DNA of 64,000 nucleotides. It comes from Pichia kudriavzevii. Lineage: Eukaryota > Ascomycota > Pichiomycetes > Pichiales > Pichiaceae. The stretch spans positions 1,433,501 to 1,497,500 of the forward strand of contig NC_042506.1 in the NCBI RefSeq assembly GCF_003054445.1. Reading direction: 5' to 3'. Below are positions 28,784-40,099 of the stretch, one piece after another. Below the pieces are notes generated by a model. That model searched no databases. It saw only the letters and a list, made by a program, of their open reading frames with translations, and was not told the origin of the DNA. Both the position numbers and the translations under genes were made by a program. Position 1 is the first letter of the stretch, and every line of letters starts with the position of its first letter.

Positions 28784-30433
28784 TTAGGCGTTCTTTGACA
28801 TTGCTAATTCATCTTCAGCTTCTTTTTCAAGTGCAGCCTTTTCTGCAGCAGCATTGGAGAATTTTTTCATGAATGCTAAACCTGGAGTGTAGTTTCTATA
28901 TAGTTCATCAACATCTTCTAGTGAAAGACCCTTGGTTTCAGGAACAAACGCAAAGACAAAGACCAAGGAGAATACAACACAACCAAAGAAAACATAACCG
29001 TAAGCAAAATGGATTGCACCTGTAATAAACGGAGTGAAGAAACCAATTAAGAAACCCCAGATCCAGTTAGCACAGTTTGCAATGGCCATACCCTTGGCTC
29101 TGATTCTCAATGGATAAGTCTCAGAGACAACAACATAGACACATGGACCCCATGTTTGCGCAAAGAAGAAGATGAACAAACAAACCAAGAAAATCATGGC
29201 ATTACCAACTGGTTTTTTTGCTTCAGAACCGTAACCGTCGACATATAAATCTTTAACACCAATAGATGCAAAAATAACCAAGGTAACAAGCATACCTATG
29301 GATCCAGCCATCAATGTCATTCTTCTACCAAATCTATCAACAACCCATAATGCAAGGAAAGTAGAAGCAAAGTTAATAACACCAAAAATAATGGAGGTTT
29401 CAAAAGAGTCATCCAAACCAATCGCCTTGAAAATAGTGGTACCATAATAGAAGAAATAATTGTCACCAGTTAATTGTTGCAAGGATTGTAGAAGGACACC
29501 CACCATTAATCTGTAGAAAATCTTTGGCTTACCTGTGAACAATTCGCCCCATGTTGCATTACCTGCAGATTTTTCAAGCTCAATAGCATCAGCCAAAATG
29601 TTAACTTCATTAATAACAAATTCGGAATTGACATCTTGTTTATTATTTTTAGCAAGAGATTGTTTGGCTTCCTCAATTCTATCATTCTCGACTAAATATC
29701 TAGGAGACTCTGGAGTAAAGGTCAAACCAAAGATCATAAATAGAGCCCAAGCAAAAGACAGACCTAGTGGGATTCTCCATAGTCTTGAGTCGAGGTAATG
29801 ATGGTAGGTACCGTAGGTGGTACAGTAACCTAAAAAGACACCGCCAGTATTCATCAACTGATAGCAAGAAACTAAGGTACCTCTAATAGCCTTTGGAGAA
29901 GTTTCAGAAATAAACATTGGAACAAGGACACCAATAGAACCAACAGCAATACCGGCAATGATTCTACCAATAAAATATTGGACCCAAGATTTAACAGCTG
30001 CAATCTGAATAATAATACCAACAATATAGACAACCATGGTCATCATTAAACCTTTCTTTCTACCATACATGTCACCGGTTTTACCTAGGGTTACACCACC
30101 GATAGCACAACCAATGTTGAAGATAGAAAGCATTAAACCAGTTCTTGTTTTGGATAGATATTTTTGACCTTCAGAGCTGATTTGACCATACCTATGAACG
30201 AAATCCGGCATGTTGACAAAACCAGAAATAGTACCGGTATCCCAACCAAAGACAAAACCACCAAAGGCAATTAAAATACAGGTGAAGGCAGCAAATAGGT
30301 ATGTAGTTTTTGGAGCAGTCGGAACAATATTAGCAGTGTTTTCTTCTTCTAATAATCCGTCACCACTGCCAACAGGAGCAGTTACATCATCATGTGAAGT
30401 GTTGTGTTTTTCAGCAGATGAAATGGAAGACAT
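28784..30433 (-). CDS. Hexose transporter, HXT/RAG1 type (MFS sugar porter)
   Basis: 549 residues, 12 membrane spans, the usual size for yeast Hxt proteins (about 540-590). Sugar-porter signatures in order: [14 protein letters not shown] in helix 1, [10 protein letters not shown] loop, [15 protein letters not shown] after helix 4, PESPRYL at the start of the central loop, [18 protein letters not shown] in helix 7, VDRFGRRMT and [15 protein letters not shown] after helix 12. [13 protein letters not shown] is the Hxt form that favours glucose and fructose uptake by facilitated diffusion at the plasma membrane. The acidic N-terminal tail is typical of proteins down-regulated by endocytosis. Codon choice is strongly biased, implying high expression. 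CGGANNA motifs upstream suggest glucose repression control. It is the last intact protein gene before the gene desert. Confidence 0.94.
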   Translation of the reverse strand: MSSISSAEKHNTSHDDVTAPVGSGDGLLEEENTANIVPTAPKTTYLFAAFTCILIAFGGFVFGWDTGTISGFVNMPDFVHRYGQISSEGQKYLSKTRTGLMLSIFNIGCAIGGVTLGKTGDMYGRKKGLMMTMVVYIVGIIIQIAAVKSWVQYFIGRIIAGIAVGSIGVLVPMFISETSPKAIRGTLVSCYQLMNTGGVFLGYCTTYGTYHHYLDSRLWRIPLGLSFAWALFMIFGLTFTPESPRYLVENDRIEEAKQSLAKNNKQDVNSEFVINEVNILADAIELEKSAGNATWGELFTGKPKIFYRLMVGVLLQSLQQLTGDNYFFYYGTTIFKAIGLDDSFETSIIFGVINFASTFLALWVVDRFGRRMTLMAGSIGMLVTLVIFASIGVKDLYVDGYGSEAKKPVGNAMIFLVCLFIFFFAQTWGPCVYVVVSETYPLRIRAKGMAIANCANWIWGFLIGFFTPFITGAIHFAYGYVFFGCVVFSLVFVFAFVPETKGLSLEDVDELYRNYTPGLAFMKKFSNAAAEKAALEKEAEDELAMSKNA

Positions 30434-33400
30434 CTTTTGAATAATTTTCTAAATTCAAGTTAAGTTTAAGTAATTTGGGATACTATGACTAAGGATGGTA
30501 AAAGAATTAGAAAAAAGTAAAAAAGGAAAATCAAGAATGTGCTGATTCGGAGAAAAGTGGAATTTAGGGAGAGAGAGAGCAAGGAATTTAAATACAATCT
30601 AGTTTCTCCGTGAAATAGAAAACTCACCTCCTATAAGTGGTTTCCGTTTGACTAAAAATCACACAATGATGAAATAGCCGAAATAGACAGGTTCCCCGTA
30701 TTTTTTCCGCAAAAAAAAAGAAGCTATTTTTGAAATTGTTACAACAAAGCATAAGGGTGGGTGGTAAAGAGCGGAAAATAAAACTCTGTTTCTCTCTGCT
30801 TTTTCAATTTCAGCTTAATAGACTTTCAGGTAGTTTAGGTTTACAAACTTGCGAGTGGCATATGCTAGGGAACACGTTACTTTGCACTTTAGACTTCTCC
30901 CTTTTATTAAAGGGAGGAGAAGACGATATTGGTATGTAAAAGTGGGTAATATTTACATAGCTGAAGAAGCTGCTCTTGAGATCTTAATTGTCAAGTTAGT
31001 TTGAGTAAAGACAGGAACAACTGGAACTATCAATACAGAGACAGCCATGATATTTTGACTGAGTTTCCGCTCCAGATATAGTAAAAGAATGTTTCCGGTA
31101 ATATGTCTTGCTAATATGATAGGTGTGACCTGCATTGAAATACTAATAGTTCCCTATATTTTTTCCGTTGTGTTACATTTTCCCCTGCGTGGCGCTCCCA
31201 ATCAATTTCTACTCTGCTTGTGTTATTCTCAGATGATGTTTCGGCCATTTTTGTGTAATTTCTTCTTGCAGTATTTTTATTTCCGGTGGGATGTTTAATA
31301 TATCTCATTCTTCTGAAAAGAAAAAATTTTAATAGTAAACAATCCAATGAGATAAGGACAGCCTTTTATGCCTATAGAGTTAACAACAACAAACAAACAA
31401 ACATCAATTTTTTTACAATCTCTCCATCCTACCTTGGATAATTGTCACATACCACTTCTCTGGTAATGCCAAAAAGAGGAAAAAAATATCCTAAAAAATA
31501 GGTTGAAAAATTAAATTGCCGCGCATGGCAATGCAGTGTGTGCTGCCTTTTCAATCTGCAACTAGATAGAGTATCACTTTTTAATGGGACGACAAAACGA
31601 ACAACTGAATAGATAGTGTACATATTGAACTTATTTTTTTTTGGATTACTTAGTGGTGGTTGTTGGGTTTACTGCCATTTAACAAAACACAACATGTTTA
31701 AACTTTGAGAGGTAGAGTGACATCGTTGAGAGATGGCTCCATCATTTCCATGTATGACCCTATTTTTTGTTTTTTGTGTTTCTTTGTTTCTTGTTATTTT
31801 TTTTATTTACACAAAAGCTTAATAATCTACAACCTTTGACGATTTTTGATTCTATCTCCGAATTCATGGTTTTGTTTGTTCCCGCTTTTTCCTGTTCCGC
31901 AGTGTTTCTCTTTTTTCCATGCACAAAAATCTATCCCCACTTTGGGTATATCACAGTATTTCTTTAATTAGGAAAACCCAGTGTATAACATCAATCTCTG
32001 CTTTTTTGTTCATACTCTGGAACATATTTTGGTCTACTTATCTTTTTGATGCAGTGGAATACACTAAAATCAGAAGTATGAACCTTGTTGTCAGATGGGT
32101 TTGAATTTTAAACCCCTAGAATAGCCAGCTGCTAGTACTATTGCTAACTCGGTATACATTTTTTTGGTGTTGCGGGAAAATTATATGCTACTGTATGGAC
32201 AAAATTATATCCTTCCATCATGGATTAATTCAAGATAAAGAAAAAATACAAGCTATAATACTTCAGCAATCGCCGAGATCGGATATTCTACAAAAGATTG
32301 ACATATTACCGCCTAAACAGCATGACCAAGGCTGTTTGAACTTATTCCGAAACAAATTTTCAGGGCTGACATAGTCGTCTAGCTAGTTTTGCTGACAGTT
32401 AGACAAACCTGTAAATATTTAACTTGGTAAGGAGACTTGTTGGAAGGTTAACTCAAGCAGTGGAAACTAATGATTAGCACCAAGGTATCATTTTACCATC
32501 TCTACGACAGTAGATCTCAGACCACCTTGGAACACCTTTATCGGAAGTCCTTGAATCGTCCTTTTTTTCAGTCCCTTTAGTTGAAACTCAACTAACAAAG
32601 TTAAACCAGACATTCTCTAATAAATTGTCCTAAAAAAACACGAATGAAACTTTGCTAAAATAATAATATATGATATCTTCGAATCACAATCATCCGTCGG
32701 TAATGAAGAGATCAATGAATGCTGAAATATTCAATGTTCTCTAGAAATTGATAATTGCTAAGGAACAGTGTTGCTTGTTACCTATTATGGCCAAATTAAA
32801 CAACTTATTCAAAGTTCAACAGTAACAAAACTGCGGTTAGATCAGATAGACAGACGAAGGTGCTTGATTTAAGTGATATAATAATGTCCTTAAAAAAAAC
32901 ACATCGGCTTTGTCGCTTCTATTGGGTGTATGACATTTGTGATCTTTACTGTCTGATATAAACGTGCAATGCTCTTCTTTTGCATCCACTGAACGTAAAA
33001 AACATGTAAGAAAAAAATACCTGAACTTTTCTTTTTTCAACTCTAGTCTTGTTCTCGTTATATGCATAGCTTGATCTTTTTCTTTGCTTTCAGATGTGCT
33101 GATGACAAGAAAACAAAACAAGTAGCTTCAATAAACGATCCTTAGACCAAATATTTTAAGTAATATCAGAGTCGCCAATCTCTGTCTTCTTTTAAATACT
33201 GCAGCTACTTCTCTTTAGGGATATTAAATAGAATTATCTATTTTATTGCTTATAATTTCACCAAATAAATTATTTTGAGCTGAATACAAAACGTGTTTTT
33301 CGTCAAGCTGTTAATAAAAATCCAACTATTCAGGGTCCTAGGAAACAAATATTCCTCTGCTAACCTCCGGAGTAAAAACTAAGCAGTGTCTTGTAATGGT

Positions 33401-33759
33401 TAGCAAAAGCAATAACGCACTAAAACTTAGGTTTATATGTGACAACCTAATTGAGACTGATATGTCTACATTTCTTTAAGTTCAACCATAGTCTCAAAAA
33501 GTGTATTATAATAACTACGCCCTGGATACCCCTATTAGAAATGTTTTATTTTCTTTTCTGATTAACCTTTTCTATGTTCCCTATTAAAATTCTTTTAGCG
33601 GCAGTCCAGTCTATAGCTTTAATAATATTCAATGTAGAATCAGTTCACGTTAATATAACTCCTTAGCAATTATTGCTCTAAAAATAAAAAGATTGGGTTG
33701 GTTTTCATTTAAGAAATTATTAGGTCATACTAGTTTACGTAATAAACTATTTCAGCAAT
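30434..33759. other. HXT promoter, then start of gene desert
   Basis: 3.3 kb without a gene. The first several hundred bases are plausibly the HXT promoter. The rest is AT-rich with many homopolymer T and A runs and only chance-length open frames (up to 94 codons) lacking recognisable domains. No tRNA, LTR pair or tandem array was seen. Confidence 0.6.
30548..31167. promoter_or_regulatory. Five Rgt1-like CGGANNA motifs upstream of HXT-type gene
   Basis: CGGAGAA at 30548-30554 (+) and 30604-30610 (-), and CGGAAAA at 30703-30709 (-), 30772-30778 (+) and 31161-31167 (-). In S. cerevisiae several CGGANNA copies bind the repressor Rgt1 at HXT promoters. Roughly one would be expected by chance in this length of AT-rich DNA. 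Confidence 0.45.
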
Positions 33760-33850
33760 TCCCTGTTAGCTCAGTCGGTAGAGCGTTCGGCTTTTAAGAT
33801 CTTCCAAGAAGTCGACCGAAATGTCCAGGGTTCGAGCCCCTGATAGGGAG
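33760..33850 (+). tRNA. tRNA-Lys (anticodon UUU) with 18-nt intron
   Basis: The acceptor stem TCCCTGT pairs with ATAGGGA, with discriminator G. A box TTAGCTCAGTCGGTAGAGC. The anticodon TTT is at 33793-33795 in the loop CTTTTAA. The B box is GGTTCGAGCCC. An intron at 33797-33814 sits one base 3' of the anticodon, the canonical position, and yeast tRNA-Lys(UUU) also has an intron there. The mature RNA is 73 nt. A T-run terminator follows at 33852. Confidence 0.96.
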
Positions 33851-36231
33851 ATTTTTTCTTTTGAAGTTTTTTTATGTTATATATCTAACTTACATAACCT
33901 GTTATCACAAAAACCTATAATAATAAATCGAATACAAGCTAAGCAAATGCAAAAATAGTTATTTTGGACGTGATTTTTTTAAAACAAGGACTAGAATAGT
34001 TAACCTCAAAAAGATATTGCCACGACTAAGATAGATTAATTACTTCTAGTAAGTTCATAGCGAACATTCATCTATTTGTTTACCATGTTACCTATTCTGA
34101 ACCTTGGCATAGCAGCATTGAATGGATGTCTAACAATTTGATACTTTAAACTTCCATTTTGCCTTGTATGCAATGCCAAGTAGTCTAGCATGAAACACTA
34201 AGTTAGTAAGTGCTCCTTTCTCTGTATCTTGTTATGTGCACACATCCATCTCACAATATAACCCTTTTGTAACCATTGAACTAGTTAGGTCAAAATGTTA
34301 GCCAAGGATACAATTCTTTATAAGTTTCTGAATGTTGTAGAAAGTTGAAACCCAATTAATGCCATTAATGTTTTGCTTTAAAAGCACTTAGTTGGGAGTC
34401 GCAACTCTTGTTTTGATTAAATGCATTTCGGAGTGACATGGTATTTGGTATTTTTCTATATTATTGTGTATACCATGTCCATTTGAACCTAATTTGGTGT
34501 AGTGCAGGCTTCCCCTTGTTGATAACCTATGTGATAGGTATTTTAATATATTCTAGTTTATAGTCAGCGTTGAAGGCATATTCTACACTGTTGCTATGAC
34601 TAATGCATTCGCTTCCTGTAAGAAAGCTCGTTGAGATCATCTAAATTTTCAAAAACGACATAATAACATTTAAATTTACAAGAACAGCGGTATTCGACTT
34701 TAATTAAGTGTTCCCAATATTACCTGATCAATCAGAATCTTTACTTAAATAAACAGTCTATGGTTGGACATCATGCAGTGTACCTTGACACATAATCGTT
34801 TGCCCCACCTATGAAATCAAACATTTGAATTCGGCTCTTCACTTGTATGATTAATCTCAACCTAAAAGGCTTTATTGCTAGTACACATCGAGCTGCTTCT
34901 CGACTATTGTCCATATGCCATTAAGATGGATTTTCTGAAAGCCACAATAGACAGACACTCGATAATAGTACCTCCAATCCAACATTGCTAACTGCAACAA
35001 AAGTATTACGAAACATGATCCACCAGATAGCTAGTAAACTTTCCTCCCTGGCACCAATAATTCACTTTTGTTTTATCCTGAAGCTTTCGACAAATTGAAG
35101 TATTCAAAGTTCTCTTTTATAGCCAAATTCCTAGTTCTTTCCATTGTTTTCAGATGTGTTTTTTATTGCCAACCTATAGAAAATATTTTTAATTATTACA
35201 GTTTTTGTCTAAAAAAAGGCATGAGTTTGATATATCTGCTTCAAAAAAGCGGATTTCCAGACCAATACTAGCCTTCACCCCCTTTGTACTTGCTTCAGCA
35301 AACAAAAATTAGAGTGCCATCAAGCTAAAAGGCTAAAAATTATTATTTCAAAAATAAATTACTTTCTTATACTAGTTTCTCAAAATAAATTCCATTGGCA
35401 TGTTTGTGGCAGCGAGGTATCACTTTCCAAGTTTTTTTCAGTTCATATAGTTAACTTTGAGTTTTATCGCACAGTCGTCTGCTTTGTGGGTAGCGTTATG
35501 CTCTTCTAAGTATATGTACAGCCCACATCATCATTAGAAAGGGAGCATTGAAATCCATCTGTATGTTGTTGCATTTATCGGCCCTTCAATGCCGATACCC
35601 AAGTGAATTGTTTCAAATCTTCTATATGATAGTTCTTTGTAAATGTAGTTGAATCACATCTCTCGGGGAACCCTTCTTTTGTAGTTCTTGTTTTAGCCAT
35701 TCCTTTTTAATCTTCCAAGTCACACACTTATCGCCAGCCATATATAGCATACAGACAGGAAACATCTTGCAAACATCTTCTATTAGGAGGGGCTAATTTT
35801 TGGATGTTTTAGGCACTTATTGATTCAAACTTACTTAGAGACGCCTTTCACCATCATACTATCCAAGTTGCTTTAGTACTTGTTCGTATTCGCAACGTTT
35901 TCTGCCATCTTGTTTCATAGACCACTAATTTTATGACTAAAACCATTAATGGCATCCAATGAGCTAAAAAAACATGCCAAAGTACAAACTATAGTTTCAA
36001 ACGAAAATTAGTTTGTTTTACGTTTCTTTAAAATAACGCACCCATTGGAAAAGTCGTTTGTTTTCAATTAAAAAAATCGACGGTGAATTCAGAGAAAGCC
36101 TTTGAGAGCAAATTATTTTTGCTCCTGACCTTTTTACATGAACTCTTTCTCACGGATTTCATTTAATAACTACTGTTACACAAAAGTACAGGACTACTCG
36201 CCGATTTCCAATCTTTCTAGCCTACCAAACA
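33851..36231. other. Gene desert between tRNA-Lys and copia fossil
   Basis: 2.4 kb of AT-rich DNA with no gene, no recognisable domain in any frame and no repeat pair that I can see. Probably decayed transposon and pericentromeric sequence. Confidence 0.55.
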
Positions 36232-37447
36232 CTAAAATTCAACCATGGTCAAATGCTTCCAAGAAATCTGATTTCTTGGAAAATCTGGAACAAGAAGAAC
36301 GTCATGCAAGATTAGTTTGTCAGAAGCAATAACGTCACCTCTTTCCCTGTAAACACCAGCCTTATTGACTGAGTGAATAATTATTGGAGCATAACTTTTG
36401 TTGGATAACAGCTTTGCATCATTAATAATATGAATCAAAGCACCTGTGTCAATAACAAATCGGGTCTTATTATCCACAAGTTTTACCTCACCATCTTCAG
36501 TAGGCCTAACTTCCGATGCGACCTTTTCATCTCCTTCTGCTAACATTCCACCAGGTACGGTTCATTTTCGACTTCTGACAAGTTCACAATGCCAGCAAAG
36601 TTGGCCGAATCTTCTTTGCAGAATGTTTCTTAGAACAGTTATTCAGGGCGTCCTTTTCTTCTGCACTTAGGGCAACAGGTTTTTTGTGATTTTCCCTTTT
36701 ACCTCTACTGGCCAGGTCAACAACGGATTTTTCTGGACTTTCCAAAGGCTCCACCCTGTACTGTCTGTATGCATAATACATGTCTTTGACGTTTGCAGAC
36801 ATCAACTTCTTCCTTTTAGAGGGAAGATAAGTTTCAATTGCTTGCAAAAACGGAGCAGCAACAAGTTTTGGTATAACTGAACAAAACACTGTGGCCGCTA
36901 ATAGTTTTGACTCCGGGACGTGATGGGATGCCAAGCTAAGATAGTTTTCCAGATCATTCAACTTGGATGGATTGTTAATCTTGTTGTTCAACTCTCTAAA
37001 AATCTCAATCTTAAAACAATTCAACGATGCTATCTCATGGTTCAGCTTAGAATAAAGGGCTAAGCCATATTCATCTTCAAACCTTTCATAGACATTGGAT
37101 TCAAAATATGCTTTAATGGCGGCTGATAAAACGTTACCAAACATGTTTGGTGGGACACTAATATAAGAAACATTGGCCTCACTGTCAGTAAAAAATAGAT
37201 CGAAGTCGAAAGATGGGATTATTGTTAGAAGCGTTTTAGCACATCACATCTTAAAGACAGGCCAATCCAGTTTATTCTTACTTTTAGTTCCTTTCGGGAC
37301 TGCAAGCTTAGTGATGCATTTCTCATATGTTTCAAAAGTGACATCATTACTGATGACAGCAGTATCATCAATAATTTCAATGGTAGTTGACATTTCGTTA
37401 ATGATTGGTAGGTAATAAATATTGGAAACTTGTGAGAAGTCCTGCAC
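36232..37447 (-). mobile_element. Ty1/copia (Pseudoviridae) fossil: gag and protease part
   Basis: The minus strand keeps a Gag-like region (about 36.58-37.45 kb) followed by the start of pol. There an aspartic protease signature DTGALIHI precedes a copia-style DVLLVPDF segment. Reverse transcriptase, RNase H and integrase are not seen next to it, so this is a partial copy. At least two breaks are evident. No flanking LTRs could be recognised by eye. Old, non-functional remnant. Confidence 0.75.
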
Positions 37448-40099
37448 CTTCAGTATAAAGTTAATTATTAGATGAAATCTATTTAAAAAGCTACTTGTAG
37501 AAAGTTTGAATGGAAAAAGTTTTACAATTACGTATATTTTTCCCCGACTCCCATTTTCATTTGCATTTTCGGTTATACGATCCTAGCAAAAGATGACCTG
37601 AAGGAACTGCACCATAGAGTTTACCGTTGCTTAGGTTTAAGGCAATACTAGCTTATGACCTGCAGTAAGCTGTAACCTCTGAAAAACATGCTCCTTTAGA
37701 TGTATGGATATAAGCCTTCATTGCTATTTAATAATAATCAAAAAAAAAAAAACAGTGAATCTGCTTGCTGGGCATTGCAGAAAAAATAAATGGTCATTTT
37801 AGGTTGGAAAGCCTGAGGAGTGTGTGTATTTGATGATTGCATACGCGGCAATACCACTATTAATAAGCACTGATAACCATAGCTATAGCGGTTGTGGTAG
37901 TGGGGTCAGTCGCATAATGTTTTACGTAGTTAACTAGTCTTAACTGGAATCTTTGATTGCCAAGTGAAATTACACTAAATCACACTTTGTTCACTTGGTG
38001 AGCATACAACCCTACTGTAGTCCCCTTAAGCAGTGAAGAAAAAACAAAACAGTTTATAATGAAGCTGGGTATATATAATACCAGCTGGAACGCTGAATTT
38101 CACTTTATAAGTCACGAAATTTGGGACTTAATCATGCAGGAGCAGCATTCGTTAGTAAAACAAACTACGATCTAGTTAAAATACTATGTAAATAGGCCAC
38201 ATCTGCAAAAAACTTATAACGTGTTTATCGCAGGTAGTTTATAAAGCCAGCATTACAGTACTTTTACCAAATACCCCTTTTTATGAAGAAATTCACCTAC
38301 ATATACTCTTATATGGAATAAAAATTATTTTTACATTGATGTCTACCATGATGAATAGTGGCTTACAAGGAAGACTTTTGTACAAGGCTTGGTTTATCTT
38401 ATCGTTTCGTAATTGAGAAAATTAGAGAATACGCACTTTTACAGTAGCGGTCGATATTATTGACTGGCTGCAACAGTCTTGGACCAGTTGATCTAATTTA
38501 CTTAATTTCTCATTATTGCAGGTTTTGTTATGGTTCTTGACATAATTATGTATCATCCTTGAATACAATCAGTTAATTTGTTCCCTATTATTTCGAAAGT
38601 ATATAGAAAAGTTACATATCAGTGATCTATGATTTTAAGTACCATTACTAAGTCATTCTAGTAGTTGTCGAAATGAGAAAAGTCAAATTTGATAAATCGT
38701 GTCACTAATAGTGAATGACTCTAGTAATAGGTACAAGACTACTTGAACTACTAAATGCTATTGAACGTTCACAAATTAATGCAATGTGGTTCGAAGTTAT
38801 CAGTGAGTGAAGAAGCAAGCAAGAAGAGAATCACTATGGTGAGAATCATCTTCCAACATTTGTTTAAGTTGTTTGTAGACTTTTTTAAATTCATCAAGTA
38901 ATGATTTAGAAACTAGTATTGCTTCTGAAATTGTATCCTGTTTACACTTAAAGATTCTACTTTTGATATCCATATTAAAGTTATAGGTTGAAATATCATT
39001 AAAAAAATTTATGTAGAATAGCATATGGAGAACACGCTAAGTAAAAAAATACTAACCGGATTGGACTCATCGTGATTGGTGAGGGTATTTATTGTTTGAT
39101 TGGCTAATGCTTTAATTACCTCTTTCAACCGATTTCCAAATCTTTTTAATTTCTTCATATTGAGATTAGATCATAGTATCAAAATACTGTTAACTTGCTA
39201 GTGGCCTATTTTAATTTGAAATTGATAAGGAACAAACAAGTAGATCACCAATGTAAGAGAAAACATTAAACAGATGTTCTTGGAGAACTAAGGCTTAAAG
39301 TACATAGGAGAGAAACGTGCAATAATCAGTCTCTAAAATACGTACCAGCAACAATTACAAAATGTGACGGACTTGGGGTAACGTGTCAAAATTATTTCCT
39401 TATTTGGGATCTTTTAACAGCTGAATCTTTTTAAAAATAATCACTAACCTTAACAATAGCAAAAACAGTGTATGTAACAATGATAATTATGATACACGTA
39501 TTAGTAAGTACGCCATAGGTGTATAATCACACGAGTAGACAATGGGTGTGGTGGAACTTAGTTGTAGTAGAAGCAGTAAATAGATCTCTCTCTTCCGCCT
39601 TTTGCTGCTTTCACTCCCGATTAGGAGCTTTATTGTCTATCTACTTGCACTTCCTTTTTCGGGACACATTCTGAAAAATCCCTTTCACATTATGAAAATG
39701 TTGCTGGTGGTGCGTATTTTAGAACCTGATTATTGCTTATTTGTATCTTATATATTTTATACACTATTTCTCCGAGGCAGCTATAGAATGTTCCCTCTTT
39801 ATGTAGTAATTGTTTAATCTAAAAATAGCATTTTGAGGGATTTAATTATCTCCTAGAACTTCTGTCTAACCTTCTACAATCTTTTTCAACCTTCCATATA
39901 ATTGCCCGATTAGGAAATAGGGAGATGGTCCTTTATCTGATCTCTTATACTACCCCGTCGCTTTAGAAACTTCATCCCGAAGTTTATTATCTTTATCAAT
40001 TGCTCTTGCATTATCCCATAATGTTTTCTGTAAGTCTTCTGGGATCTCTAAAAATAATGAAAATGGGATGCTTGAACTATGACAAGGGTCACAATCTTT
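37448..40099. other. Gene desert between copia and gypsy fossils
   Basis: 2.65 kb of AT-rich DNA. The only protein-like signal is a pair of minus-strand frames around 38.8-39.16 kb that could be joined by a short intron (listed separately). A 71-codon plus-strand frame at 39602-39817 is hydrophobic but unrecognised. Nothing else seen. Confidence 0.5.
38800..39158 (-). CDS. Possible small spliced gene, unrecognised (speculative)
   Basis: A basic, helix-prone 34-codon frame starts at ATG 39158 (MKKLKRFGNRLKEVIKAL...) and ends at a GTTAGT donor-like site after 39057. A second helix-prone frame, with SKSLLDEFKKVYKQLKQMLEDD, runs to the stop at 38800. An in-phase CAG acceptor at 38938-38940 would give a 119-nt intron and a 79-residue protein rich in heptad-like Leu spacing. 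There is no clear TACTAAC branch site on this strand. I do not recognise the product. It could equally be a relic of a mobile element or chance, given the surrounding decay. Confidence 0.15.

Noticed and set aside
39050-39056. TACTAAC on the plus strand as an intron branch point
   Set aside because: No plus-strand exons flank it. Its complement is instead the donor-like GTTAGT of the minus-strand candidate.
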